Positions 1-12,671 of a DNA stretch of 64,000 nt are shown here, piece after piece. The notes under the pieces are model-generated. The model searched no databases. It was not told the origin of the DNA and saw only the letters and a list, made by a program, of their open reading frames with translations. Positions within the stretch are counted from its first letter, which is position 1. Each line of letters starts with the position of its first letter. This DNA is from Epiperipatus broadwayi (lineage: Eukaryota > Onychophora > Udeonychophora > Euonychophora > Peripatidae): positions 10,786,154 to 10,850,153 of the forward strand of contig JAQFVV010012395.1 of the NCBI GenBank assembly GCA_028023455.1, read 5' to 3'. Made by a program: the position numbers and the translations under genes.

Positions 1-174
1 ATTAACCAATAAAATAGAGATATGGAATATGTATGATGAATCCTGCATTCCAGAGATAAGGTGCCTGAGGACTATAAAAGGAAAATCCAAAAATATAATT
101 AGTTAGTTAGAGAGAGAATCAGAAAATTAAAGTTTTGAATTCATCCATAAAAATAATTTTAAAAGTTATCGCCG

Positions 175-399
175 TCACAAAAAAAAAATGTAATTAGCTT
201 CATGGTGCTTCCTTTGGCACGGCCGGCCGAAGGCAGCTTTCATCTCCACGGATCCCAGGATCAAACCACTGGTACCGTCTTCAGAAAACATCGTAAATGC
301 GTCTTCATAAATCGTCATCGCCCACAAGAAATGGATCTTGTATAAATTTGGATCTTCCTCGCGAAGGAACGAGCACGAACAAAGGAAAGTATAAATTTA
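175..399 (-). other. unidentified open frame in a GC-richer patch
   Basis: On the minus strand a frame stays open for about 70 codons, from near 399 down to a TGA at 177-175. It sits in the only clearly GC-richer patch of the first 500 bases (GGCCGGCCG and GGATCC occur here). The peptide includes NLYKIHFLWAMTIYEDAF and GSVEMKAAFGRPCQ, a balanced residue mix unlike translated AT-rich noise. An internal ATG could start it at MTIYEDAF. No domain is recognised, and no convincing splice sites were found. It may be a gene fragment, part of a mobile element, or an exon of a gene on the other strand; chance is also possible. Confidence 0.25.
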
Positions 400-1540
400 T
401 AAATGAAACATAAACTCTCTTAAGTTTAAAATCTTCAAACTTTATGTGTCTTTAAAATGAACTATAGACTTTCTTTCTGAGCAAACCTGAACTTTTATCT
501 TTCTATAAACTTTGCGATTTTAAACTCTTAGCTAAAGTTTTCAACATAATCTTTTAAAAAAATGTATTGTATTTTATTTTTGTTTATTCATGTTTAATTA
601 ATATCTGTTTGTAATAGGGTGGGGGTTTGCTATTGCAAACGAATGTAAAGATAGAAAACACATCGTTATTTGTGCATTATTAAATTTTAAAAATAGGTTA
701 ATAGTATTTCTGGAAAGAAAATAAGTTAAATATACTGCTCATTTTAAAATGATTTTAAAACTGTAAACTAAATATTTTATTTAATTAATAAAATGATTTA
801 AATGTTAGTTGAGTATAGATGGCTGCTAGACTAGTTTAAATATATGTTAGTTTAAAGGGGGTTTGATTTCGGACTATTTGTTTCATAGTTGTGTCAATGC
901 TGGTGGAGATATATATGGACGTTTATATCAATGTAATGTGAAGTGTGTTAGCACCTAGGGCGACGAGTCCAACTGAATGCATGACCCAAAAGAGGTAGTC
1001 ATATCGTTGAAATAGATCACAGACATATTTCCTGCGTCATTGACCCATTCCAGTTCTATGGATTGAGAAGATAAGTCAGCAAGATAAGACCGCTCTCCCA
1101 TCCATATGTAGCGTTTCTTTTTATTAGTTTATTTGCATGTTTCCTTCGCCCGACAGATGCACATTCCTGCGGGACGAAGGCCATGTTTTCTCCAATAATA
1201 TCACGCTGTTCAGACGCACATTCCTGTCGACGTGATTCTATGCTAACATGTTCACATTGCATTGGTTGCTGATATATATCTGGAAGCGAGTATTGGTGTG
1301 GCTGCGGATTTTTAGTCTGGAGTCAAGTGATTTGAAAATTTGTGAGTGCGTCTAGGTAGCTCATTTATACTCAACTTTCTAAAATTTAAAATAAAAGTTA
1401 AAAACAAATAAAATGATAACTAATGAAACAGAATAAAACAACTTGATTCTTTTGTTATAAAAAAAATTTTTTTTAAGTTTGTGCATTATTAATTATATAC
1501 GTAAATAAATTTTTGGTTGTTGTCGAATAGCTACTATATA
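400..1540. other. intron or upstream DNA, no gene seen
   Basis: AT-rich sequence. A slightly more mixed patch at about 890-1330 contains CpG sites (for example TAGGGCGACGAGTCC near 956), and its minus strand has a 68-codon ORF at 1056-1262 with no recognisable family. I infer old repeat DNA. If the Cbl exons continue upstream of the window, this lies in a Cbl intron. Confidence 0.4.
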
Positions 1541-2886
1541 CCACTTGATGGCGCACTTTTCACGCTTAAACTATAAAATATGATCATTCCCGGGCCGTTA
1601 ATTATAATCATTTTGATGTGTTTTTTGTAATGCGAAAATAAAAACAAAAGAAAATCGTCTTTTTTAAATATTATTTAATTTCAAATATTATTCTTTTATT
1701 AACGTATACAAATTAAATGATAATAATAAATGTAAAATAAAATAAACAAATTACAATTTGATTCGTCTTTTTTAGTTTGCTTTTTATTAGAAAAATCAAT
1801 TTTCTATCGGAGATTTTTTTACTGGGGTTACGGCTTTTTTTTTGTTGTTGTTTACCGCTATTTTTTATTTCAAATCGAATGACAACTAAAAGTAAAAGTT
1901 GTTACGGTAGGTTTAGGGTTAGTTTTAGGAAACAAATTACAATTTGATTCGTCTTTTTTAGTTTGCTTTTTATTAGAAAAATCAATTTTCTATCGGAAAT
2001 TTTTTTACTGGGGTTACGGCTTTTTTTTGTTGTTGTTGTTTACCGCTATTTTTTATTTCAAATCGAATGACAACTAAAAGTAAAAGTTGTTACGGTTAGG
2101 TTTAGGGTTAGTTTTAGGGTTAGGTTAGGTTTACGGTTAGTGTTCTGTTGTTTGTAATGCTAAAATAAAAAATATCAAAATCGTATTTTTGTAAATATTT
2201 TTTTTTACTAACATCTATAAAATAAATGATAACAATAAACGTAAACTATATTCAACAAAGTATAACAGTAGTCGGAGAAAAGAAAGAAACTAAAACTTTT
2301 TTAAACAACGACAAATATATATATAAAATGTTTATAATATATGCTTTTTATGACATTTAAAAAAACAGTGTACAATTGTACTTTTCTTTCTGGATATTTT
2401 TGTGTTAACGCTCTTTTTTATTTCAAAAATATACACACGGTACAATCTTAAAATGTCTCATGGAAATGTTACGAACAGTACGTTACTTGACGCGTTACCT
2501 AATTCCAATTCACTTTATACATATATCTCGTCAACATTTACTACTTAAAACTTCAATACACTACGGTGTAAAAACTCTGTTAATTATTACTTTACAAAAT
2601 CTGAACATTTCAATACTTTAAAATAAAAAAAAAACCAATGAAAATAACATTTCCATCCAATTCAAAAAAACACACCCTCTCCCCAAGCCGTAACAATTTT
2701 ATAAACTGTGCGAATTGGGAAAATGTATTTGCTGCGTAAACATACATGCTGTACTGCGACGCGACATAGCGGCCTGCAATCTGTAGTACAACAAAAAAGT
2801 TGTATTATAGAAAACGCGGGTTCGAACGTGTCGGCCGCGGAAACAGCATTTTTATGTGTTAGCATGAAAACAGCGCCATCCAGTGG
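1541..2886 (+). mobile_element. TIR transposable element, copy A
   Basis: The ends are imperfect inverted repeats: CCACTTGATGGCGC at the left, and at the right CATCCAGTGG, which reads CCACTGGATGGCGC on the other strand. A diverged inverted copy lies at 12672-13775, which shows these are the limits of a mobile unit. Inside are a tandem duplication of about 186 bp (units starting near 1746 and 1932), a TTAGGG-like patch at 2098-2144 and a shared CG-richer segment at 2720-2880. That segment gives 80-90-residue ORFs on both strands, which look like by-products of the repeat rather than genes. No transposase was found, so the element is probably non-autonomous. The superfamily is not identified, and no clear target duplication was seen beyond AT-rich flanks. 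Confidence 0.75.
1746..2117 (+). repeat. tandem duplication, unit about 186 bp
   Basis: Two near-identical units begin ACAAATTACAATTTGATTCG at 1746 and 1932. Each runs through a TTTTTACTGGGGTTACGGC segment and ends in a GGTTTAGGGTTAG-type patch. They differ by a few substitutions and by the length of T and TTG runs. The duplication is internal to TIR element copy A and is not preserved in the same form in copy B, which instead has shorter tandem units. Confidence 0.85.
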
Positions 2887-5800
2887 GATATGGTGGCTCA
2901 TCGACGACAAACAAATTTTTTTTTGTGTTATTCTACTGACAGTGATTGCTTTTTTATTCTTTATTATTAAAAATATATTTTAATAAATATATAAGTTTCT
3001 GTGTCTACTTGAGCTAGTGACTAGGGCTGGCGGTCGTGGTCTTAACAGCACGTATCTGTCGACTTTATAAATTTTCTAGGTTCAAAGTAGCCTAGTGGCG
3101 CTCTGTCGGTGGATACGGTAAGACTGTTATTTCACCATACATCCCCAGCCGTTATAATATCACTATTATGATTGACTAAGTTTCTATAATTATTCTATCT
3201 TCTAGAACAAAAGATATTTAAACTTTATTGAAGCTAAATTAACATTTAAATTATAAACAAAATGTACTTAGGTCTTTGGGATATACACAACTATGATTTA
3301 GTATATTGAACTGTAACTATTTAGTTTGTCGGAATATGATAAGGGCAATTATATTCAGCACAATTAATAATTTATTATCTTTTAATATGAAAAGATTCAT
3401 TATATTGGTGTGGGGGACCGACATTATAAGTCAGATACACATATGACACTAAAACATTACCTATGTCCACAACCTAATCATTGAATATTTAACTGATCTT
3501 ACCGATCCATTAGCGAATCACTACTTGATAAAGATAAATCCACACTGCCCACGTGCATTTCTTGCTCTTACACCTAGAAGTTCTATAATCACTAGTAGGT
3601 TTTGGTTTGGTTTGTCTATAAACTGATGAAGATCCTACAACATCATAAGACACTTGTCCAATTAGGCAAACACTATAGATAGACCAGTGTTCCTTAATCT
3701 AACATTATCCTATCCTTGCTATATGATTTTGAAATACTATACTTCACCATACACGGTGGAAAACTAACTATAATCTCATGAGGGATTAAACAATAAAAGG
3801 GAGGCTCTACAAAACAACATGATAGTTGTATAGTAATATGGCTAATTCTAATACCTCTCTATAGGTATACACGTGTGGGCTTGGCCTCACCACGGAAAAA
3901 TAGAATTCAAACCATGGATATCCTCTCTTTTAGGATTAATTATGCTAACTAAGCATTAATAATTACTCAGCCTCGACCATAGCATCCTCTCATGGAATCA
4001 ACAATGGGTGATTCTCCATCAGCCCATGTTCAATATTAATATTCTATTTGATGCCATTATATGTGGCACATACTTATCCGCCAAAAGCTGTCACAAATCA
4101 TTCTCAATATTATAGCAAGGTAAAATAGCACTATCAATAAAAGTGGAAACATAAATATTCCATTTCACAATGCAGAAACTATTAATGTATTAATAGACAA
4201 ACCCAAATATATGTCAAATGATCATTAATTATTTTAACCTAACAATTATATTTTTGTTATAGCAAGCACTATGCACATAAATACTGAAAATCAACCTGCA
4301 TATGTATTCAAAGTGGACATGTTCATTCCTATACAAAATTAAGAAATGAAAAAGGCTTAGATTTTTTTTTTTTTCATATAAGAAAATAATTGAGTCATTA
4401 TAATATATCTTTGACAAAATGTCTACATGTTCACCCTTTAATAATACACCAAAATCTGTTTTAGTATGCGAGAGGTAAATATCTCTCTCACTCTCTCTAA
4501 ACAAATGACATTTATTATTCTGTTTTCCCTTAATTGGGAAGATAGCAAAAATATGTGTAATATATATAACTTTATACATCTTTACATCCCTTTTACTAAA
4601 TATGTTTTATACCCTATATTTTATACTACAATAAATATATATATAAAAAAAATTCCCAAATGACACATGAAGTAAGTATTATAAACTAACATAGCAATAA
4701 TAAAAAAAAATAATAATAAACAAACATTTTCTCCCATTAGATTTTATCCTATTAATTAACGTTTATTTCATCCTTGTGAGCTAAAATGATAAGAACTGAT
4801 ATTATGATGAGTAAACATTCCCAATAACACATATATATATATTATGATTATCCTATTCGATGCTAATACAACAAGGCAATATTTAAACATTTTCAAGTGT
4901 ATCACAATTAAAATCGGTTTATCCATGTTTAATCCAGATAATTTTCCTTGAAAATGACTTTAGAGTTTCATTACAATTAACATATTCAACTTTTTAAAAT
5001 TATTTATTGATTCTGTTTTTTCCTCCACGGTAAATGTCTGTAACAACTTTAAGTAATTTGGACATTTTTCAAACATTTTATAAAATCTTATTTATAAGCG
5101 TTGCACAGTAAAAATTTAAAAGTAAATATTGATTTTATTACATTTACATTGGCAAAGTAATAACTGTTTAGCAATACTAAGAAGAATTTATCCAATAATA
5201 AATACGATATCGTTAGCATTTTAATTAATCTGTAATTTTCCATTTCTATCATTACACAAATTGGCACTAAAGAAAAATTAGCAGATGAGTTTTATTTCTT
5301 AAGAAAGAATAAAATCACGCAATTATCTTTTAACTTTATTAAAAGTTATATGATTCAAAAATGACTTTTTTGATTTGTTTATTTTATCTTTTGACATTTT
5401 TCTTCAAAATTATTTCGAATTATTTTCTTGAAATTATAATTTACAAACAAATGTATTTTCTGCTTCATGCTTAAGAGTGGCGCGAAAAACAAACATTATC
5501 AGCTCTTTCTTTTAAATGTAAATAATTTGTGTGTCATTTTTAAATCTGAGAATTTAAAATTATAAACGAAATAAAAGCAAAGGTTCCCATTTCTTTTTTT
5601 GCAGTATGACTTTCAGGAACTATCAGTCGATGGAAAAATAGTGTTAAAATTATAGCAAGGCTTTTAGATTTTTATTCCATGTTTTTTAAATAACAGTATA
5701 TTATAATCCCATTCAAATAGATTCCAAATTTTTCTGATTTTTTTAGCTTTTTCTTCTTTATTTTATAAGATTAGAGTTGAAGTCTGTTGATTCTAATTCT

Positions 5801-7029
5801 CTTTTTTTTAATCATCCCCCCCCCCCTACAACTTTGTTATGTCATATATAGCTTGTATTACAAAGCATTGTGGTAACAAATAGACCAATAACCTTAGTGT
5901 GAATATATTAATATTATCCCATCTGCCTTCATTTTTAATAACTACTCATAATATCAAGACTATTTTCAATTCACTACAAAAAAATATGCTTAAGAATTAA
6001 CTATAACGATTCATTTTACAAGATTTACAAATTTAATTTATTTATTTATTTCAATTGCTATTCAACAATAATAAAATAGCAATATATTTATCTCCCAATT
6101 AATAACAATACTTTTAAATTGTTATTTTATCCCTAGTTTCAAACCTTTACTGGGTTTGAAATCTCATCTCCACTCAAGCAGATTTCCTAATGCATCCAGA
6201 ACAGTCTTTACTGAAAGCCACTTGTTAGGATTTTAATGCCAAATATATTATCATGATTTAAAATTTTGGATTATTTAATACAGGGACCTGAATAAAAGGT
6301 TACAATATTGAGATAAAATTTTCATAAATTTTTATTAGACCAGTCTATTAAATTTCTAGCAGCTTGACGTTTAGTTATCTATATATATTGAGATAAGATT
6401 TTCATATATTTTTCTCAGATTACAGAGTTCAAGTTATATGTTATTTATTGTTCATTAACAATTGTTATATGTTATGTAATTATCTAGTGTAAAATTCCTT
6501 TATCTATCATATGTATTTAAACTTAGATTGGGAGACTTAATCAAATAGATTGTTTTCCATCAGTAATGAATCACATTATTACTATGAACGAAGCAATGGA
6601 TATTTAACTTAGAGTCGCGTTCATTTAAAATCATTCATATTTTATTTTTTTGTATTTTTTATGATATTTGTAAGTAATGAGTGCATAATGGATTTCTACC
6701 ATTGGGAAAAGGGGATGGAACCATAAAATTATTAACTGATGAAATGGTAGAGGTTCATATTTGACACATATATAGTTATATATTTTTATTATTGTTAAAA
6801 TATTTTATTTTTAATTCGTTTTATCATTGTTAATAAATGTTAAACAGTTTACATTATTCCGGTCTCTGATCTATTGAGTTAACATTGCATTCAGTAGTTA
6901 AATATTAGTTTCACTATGCACACACACCTATTTCACTTTTATATAATAGTCTTATAACAAATTGAGTACCAATAATGCTAGTTGTAACCTATATAAAGTT
7001 GCGAAAGTTGCTACGTGTATCTGTTTATA
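2887..7029. other. repeat-derived DNA, no gene recognised
   Basis: About 4.1 kb with no conserved coding block on either strand. The part at 3000-4100 is more mixed in base composition and probably repeat-derived. A GGCTGG at 3026 and a CCAGCC at 3147 bracket a 130-bp piece that could be a small TIR element. ORFs of 65 and 116 codons near 4229-4663 overlap in opposite frames and look like chance. Beyond 4700 it is plain AT-rich intron-like DNA with a C10-12 run near 5816. Confidence 0.4.
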
Positions 7030-7310
7030 CCTGTTAAGAGAGTCAAAGGCAAATTCGCCCTGGGTTTGAATATTAGGGCATAATGGTACCGGAAAGGGGC
7101 AGGAGATGGATAAACTAACTTAAGTTGTATCTGAAATTAATAAATAGGTATAGAGCTAGTCAATTAAAGGTAGATGCAATCTTTGGTTATGCATTTCATC
7201 GTGTCATCACCAGCATCCTACACAAAGACCCAACGTCCGACCGTAGTTAGATGCGACTTTTTTCCTTTCCCAACCTGGTGGAATCACGCAGATTGTTACA
7301 GTATCCTTCA
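7030..7310 (+). repeat. possible tRNA-derived SINE
   Basis: A GC-richer island in AT-rich DNA. TGGGTTTGAATATTAGGGC at 7061-7079 resembles a pol III B box (GGTTCGAATCC) and its flank. The rest continues with moderate complexity and CpG sites (AACGTCCGACCG near 7230), ending in CCCAACCTGGTGGAATCACG. This layout, a tRNA-like head with an unrelated body, is typical of SINEs. No second copy was found in the window, so the limits are approximate. Confidence 0.4.
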
Positions 7311-9801
7311 TCATTTTCTCTTTTTTTTTTATGAAAATTATTGATGAAATGGAAAAATGTAGGAAAACCAAATTACAATATGTTTTGATTGACTAATAAT
7401 GAAATAAAAATCAGGTGATAGCCTGTGAGTAATTATTGAAAGTATTTTCAGATATGACGACATATTTGTATAATCAATTATGTAACTAAAATGAGCCTTT
7501 TAGTTATATATATATTGAGAAAAATATTTGTTTAGGGTGTTATCTTTATTCTGTTTATGGCGATTTCAGTATAATGCAATAAAGAAACTAAAACCATAGT
7601 TAATAATTAAAATTATGGATATAGAAAGGGCCAAATTATTATTATTACATATTTAAATTGCCAAATATATAATGGAAAATCGGGTGATATTGTGGAATTA
7701 TGGGACCTATCTGCTAATATGGACATTTGTAATGAACCAATTATATAACTGAAATGACTTCTAATTATATAAATATACACACATCTTTGGAGAGAAGAAA
7801 AGCACGATCTGTTCTCTATATAAGATAACTTCTGCTTACATTATCTAAAGCTAAATATCTTTATTTCTTCTCTTTTCTAAATGACTTTATACAGAAAAAA
7901 TATTTTTTAAAATTATATTCATTTAATATCATTTCAAAAATAAAAGTTAGCACTTCTGTATCCATTTTTTTTTTTTTGTAATGAAAAATATTGATGAAGT
8001 GGAAAAAATAAGTATTTATAATTCAAAAATCTAAGCTACTTAGTTACCTAAAAAATATTAAATCATCTGTTTTCTTGTAACATTTTTTTGCACTCACAGC
8101 ATCCAGTTAATGCACTGTAATCTAAAAAATTAAAATTCCAAAAATTGGTGGTAAATAAAGTAGTTTTAACTTTTAAAGAGCCTAGTATAAGCATTAAATA
8201 TTGTGATCCAGAGCATGAAATCGATTATCTTGTTTTTAATTTGTGAAGATGTTTTTTATTATTAAAAGAGGAAAAAAAATCAAGGAAACTATAAAATGTT
8301 AAATGCCAAATCTCGAATAGTAATTTGATCACATTATGGAAATTATAAAGATTCTAAAGTGGTTATTTTTGAAAGTAATACTAGAATTATCAGTGTTGTA
8401 TTCTTTATATCTACATAATGAAATGGCATTTTATTTGTTAAACATCTATGACAATAAAGAGATGTTATTCAAATTTTGTTACATTAAAAATAAAAACTTA
8501 GAATAATATGAAGCGTCTGTGTTTTAGCGTCTGTTTAATGGAAGAAGTAAAAAGCAGTCTACTTGAACTGAAGATTTGTTTAAAAATATAATCAAAAAGA
8601 ACTTTATTCTAATTATCTCTTTTTTATAAAAATATTCTTGTATTTAATAGTATGGTTAAAGGAAACATTCTTTCATGCTAAAAAGAAAAGGTTTTGATTG
8701 GTGTGATTTGTCCCTTGATTTATTGTTGGGAATATGAACTTTTAATGCTAAAACTAAACAGATTACAGTTGACTCACAAGCGTACAAAAATATTTTGGAA
8801 ATAAAAAGGTGCATAGAAATTAATGAATTTTATTGGAGAATTATATTTATAATTATTATAAAAATTTAAAGAATTTAAATGGGAATGGGCTAAGCATAAG
8901 TGTTTTGTTGTGAATTAAATTACAATTACATCTAGCCTTAATTAGAGTTAATTAATTTAACATACTATTTAAAGAATAATTAATTATATAACTGTTGATT
9001 ATTTTAAAGAGATTTTAGTTATTATTTATTGGATAGAAAAAAAATGTCTTTAAAATTATCATTTTCAGAATCCATAATAAATAAATCCATTTTTAACTTG
9101 CATAATTATTTCAAAAAATATTATTTTTGTAGATAATTTCAGTCTTTTCACTTTTGCAATATACTTTCTCCAAATATTTTTAATCTTAATTCTCAGTTAT
9201 TATTGTTTGTTTGTTTGTTTTTATGGAAATTAAATATTCTGAGGTACAAACTATAGAAATTACACAATTTATCATTAATGGGAAATCGATTTTATTCTTT
9301 TAAATTTAAAAAATTTATATTTTGACAATATTTTGCTTTGATATATAGTATTGGTAAAATTATATTCTGGCTGACTCTTTATATTATAGACCATTATTAA
9401 TTTGTAATTTATTTATTTTTTATTTGAAAAATGATTGGCTTAACTCAAGTTGTAATCTTAACCTTCAGTTTTATAATCATTGTTCCGATTTATTTAGTTT
9501 ATGATTTTTTAATCATGTTACAGTTTTAAAGAAATGTTAATTTTTTTTATTGAAGCATAGATTTTTTTTTTTAAATTCTTTTAGAAGTTTAGTTAAAATT
9601 TATTTAACAATATTATTAATTATATTTCCATTTATCTTTTATTTTTTCTAAAGTTGGTGAAGTGCCTTGGTACAAATATTTAAAAGAGTTTAGTATATTT
9701 CCTCTCACTTCCTCGTTTCTTTTCGCTGAATGAAATTTATTTTTTTATAGAGTATGTCTATATATCTGAAGTTAAATCTTCTATTTGTTTATTTTATTTA
9801 G
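7311..9801. other. AT-rich intron
   Basis: Very AT-rich DNA before the first proposed exon. A diverged pair of segments at about 7370-7560 and 7660-7800 shares GTAACTAAAATGA-like and GGTGATA-like words, so it is an old tandem repeat. Otherwise only poly-A and poly-T runs and short TTTG repeats were seen. Confidence 0.5.
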
Positions 9802-9900
9802 CGTTTTGATGTTTCATTTTTCCATGATTCAAGCCAGTGGACAAGTAGTTTACAAGCTTTAGCACTCTCACCAAGGACCGAAATGGCTGATGGTAGCAAA
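9802..9900 (+). CDS. probable internal Cbl exon, 33 codons
   Basis: A 99-bp block preceded by a pyrimidine-rich tract ending TTTATTTAG and followed by the donor GTGAGAT. It is open in one frame with phase 0 at both ends: RFDVSFFHDSSQWTSS, then LQALALSPRTEMADGSK. The next exon at 17101 also starts in phase 0 (PNSAKGSPFV), so the splice keeps the frame. In Cbl proteins the segment between the RING finger and the first SPGSSP proline-rich motif is variable, and this peptide would fall there. I do not recognise the peptide itself, so membership rests on splice signals, phase and a composition that is much less AT-rich than its flanks. It could be a cassette exon. Confidence 0.5.
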
Positions 9901-10714
9901 GTGAGATCATTTTTTCATATTAGGATTATACTGTTTTGGTCATATTTAAATGTAAATTGTATATGTTTTTAATTTTTTTTTTTTATGGTAAATAGTTTTA
10001 CTAGGCATAATTTTTTTCTTGTGTAATAATAGAGGGTATCCAGTCATTGATGTAGCAATACTAACATTAAGTAAATGTTGAAGATAATCGTGCATTGTAA
10101 TTCTTTTAGAGCATCTGTTTCATAGTAAATGGTCGCACAATTAATCCTCTTCTCTATATCAAATATATTAATCTTAAGAAAAATCAATCATCAGCCACTT
10201 CTAATAAAGGATTATTTTTATCTATAAATTCTTTGGTTTTAGTATATAAAAAATATATACCAGTCAGTATTTTTGTTTGGCATCGATTGGCATTTAAATT
10301 TCTGCACTTTTCATGATTGGCTGACTTTTTTATCCTTGAACAAAATGATAATACTCAATGATATAACATATTAAATGTGTTTAGAATGAAGCTTATATTG
10401 TAAAATTATAATTATTTTTCTTTATGTTTTTTCTTAAGAAATGTTATTTTTGAAATGTTTTGAATATTGTAAATTGTTAGCTTTCGTCTAATCCAAACTT
10501 TAAGTTTCTTATTTTAAAATGTGCAAATTTTTTAGTTTAATTCTGTTTGTTGAGTTTTCTTTCTGAATCATTTTATATTGTAGCAATAGATTATGAACAG
10601 ACATCACTGATGGTAGTTTGCCATCTTCTAAATGCAATTATAGATAGATATTCTGTAATTATTAAGTAAAAGTTTTGTTTTAAAACAATCGATTAGGGTG
10701 CATCTATTTATAGT

Positions 10715-10995
10715 ATCACATGTTCACCAAGCACCTTCCATATATAAATGTTTTTATATACTATTAAACATTACATGATCACCATTTTCTATGCTTTTTA
10801 AGCTATTAAAATAACAGCAAATTCTCCATATAGTAGTGCCACTCAGTGCAAGTCATAGAAATCAATGAATGCAAGGTTTGTGTATAAAATCCCTATCTAG
10901 TACTTTCTCATTCAATATTCCCAGATCAGTTTCTAGCTTGTGGCTTTCATTGATGAGAGGAGCACTGTGCTTTGACCTTAAGATCTAATGCAACC
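10715..10995 (+). repeat. CTCCATA foldback family, copy 1
   Basis: Member of an interspersed family marked by ACATGATCACC, then TTAAAATAACAGCAAA, then CTCCATATAGTAGTGCCACT, ATCAATGAATGCAAG, and finally a segment resembling CCCAGATCAGTTTCTAGCTT. Related copies lie at about 11170, 15300, 15735, 39215 and 59096. This copy has mostly the left arm and core. Confidence 0.7.
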
Positions 10996-11164
10996 CTCCA
11001 GCTGTTATCTTTTACCTTTTCAGTTAACTATAAAGTTATGAGTCCAAAATGAAAATAATAATCTTCAATCCAAGCTATAGATCTGAACCCAATTCAGTAT
11101 TTATACATTTTGGTGTCATTATTTTTTTTAATAACCATAGTTATCATTATACCATGTGCAGGAA

Positions 11165-11445
11165 TAGTATTAAACCACTAAACATCACTTGATCACTATT
11201 TCCTATGCTTACACAAGTTGTTAAAACAGTGACAAACTCTCCATACAGTAGTGCCACTCACTAAGATCTAGGTGCAGTGCTCTCAGATCCAAAGCTCCTC
11301 ACTGATGAAAGCCACAAGCGAGAAACTAGTCTGGGGATATTGGATGAGTAATTAGGGATTTTGTGCACAAACCTTTTTGCATCCATTGATTAATATGGGT
11401 GGTACTGAGTGGCACTACTGCGTGGACAGTTTTCACTATTTTAAT
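11165..11445. repeat. CTCCATA foldback family, copy 2 (hairpin)
   Basis: The left arm contains GTGACAAACTCTCCATACAG and AGTGCCACTCACTAAG. The right arm near 11405-11440 has GAGTGGCACTACTGCGTGGA in inverse orientation, followed by CAGTTTTCACTATTTTAATA. The two arms can pair over roughly 30-40 bp around a 200-bp core that matches copy 1 in part and in opposite sense. Confidence 0.7.
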
Positions 11446-12671
11446 ATAAACTAGTGAATTTAAATATACTAGTTGATATAACAGTGTAAATTACAATTTC
11501 TGTATTTAGCTTAGACTTAGGTGATATTTTACTAATCAAAATAAAATTTATTTCCAAGTAGATAAACTTATAGTAACATCAATCTGCAAATATTAAAAGT
11601 TACTATTTTTTAATAGAATTTGTATTGTGTTGCTCAACCAGATGCCTGTCTAAATTATATAATGTAAAGTCAAAATTGATTAGATCAACATAAAAAGCAA
11701 GAATTGTATTATTGAAATTATATAGTCTAATTAAAACAGTATAGGAGAGGTATAATTGCAATTTATATTTTCCAGAAACATAACTTTTTAGGGAAGAGGT
11801 GATTTTACATCAGACACAACAGTATAACTATTATCTCTGATCTCAATACTGGTGCAGCTACATAGAATCAGCCAGCCTTTTTTGCCAAGAAACTAAATAT
11901 TTTACAGTGTGTATTCCAGAAGTGAACATCATTCATTTTACATTCTTTATGAATGATATTATTAAAATTTTAAAAACAAAGATCATTTAATTGATTGTGT
12001 TTTCTTTTAATATTTTAACCCATCTTCTGATTATTAAAATTGATAATCAGTCATAAACAATATTTTACACATAAAGAAATAATTGATTTGTAACAAATGT
12101 CTATAGTTAAGTCATTATCTTTATTTCCTCAAAGTTGTTGACAGTATACAAACAATGAAAAGAAAATTTTGGAAAAAACTTATGACCTTAATTTGATATA
12201 ATTTTTTTTTTCCTTTTTTTTTTATTAATGATAAACCATGGTCTCAGTGCATTTTTCTCACCTCTTTTGATAACTGTTTCATTTTAAAGCCATGTTTCTG
12301 AATTCTAGTCAATATATTAACAATATTCTGATCAGTCCAGATTATTTTGGAAAAAGTTTTGCTATTCAGCTATGAATAGCCTTTAATTACTAATATTTGA
12401 TGATTAGAAGGATTAACTATGAACTAGCTATTTTAAATAATTTTTTAAACTTCTTTGAGAAATCCCTGTTAACACAGATTTCAATCAAAGATTATAGACA
12501 TGCGTTAATTATTATATTATAAGCTCTTTAAATATAATTTTTGATTGGTCTGTTTTTTGCTGTTTATATTAACAATTTAGTTTAAAAATTGAACATGCAA
12601 TCTCAAGGATTACTATCACTAACATTAAAGTCTAGATTATTCTCTGGGTACTCATCTTATAGCTAAAGACG

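Noticed and set aside
2098-2144. TTAGGG-like stretch suggesting an interstitial telomere
   Set aside because: It is short, irregular (GGTTAGG, GTTTAGG, GTTTTAGGG) and part of a dispersed TIR element with a second copy 11 kb away.
2662-2983. Two overlapping ORFs of 82 and 91 codons on opposite strands with Cys- and Arg-containing peptides
   Set aside because: They lie in the shared CG-richer part of the TIR element (also in copy B at 12632-12847), the frames are not kept between copies, and neither resembles a transposase.
4229-4663. ORFs of 116 and 65 codons on opposite strands
   Set aside because: Low-complexity Ile/Tyr/Phe-rich translation of AT-rich DNA, mutually overlapping, with no domain.
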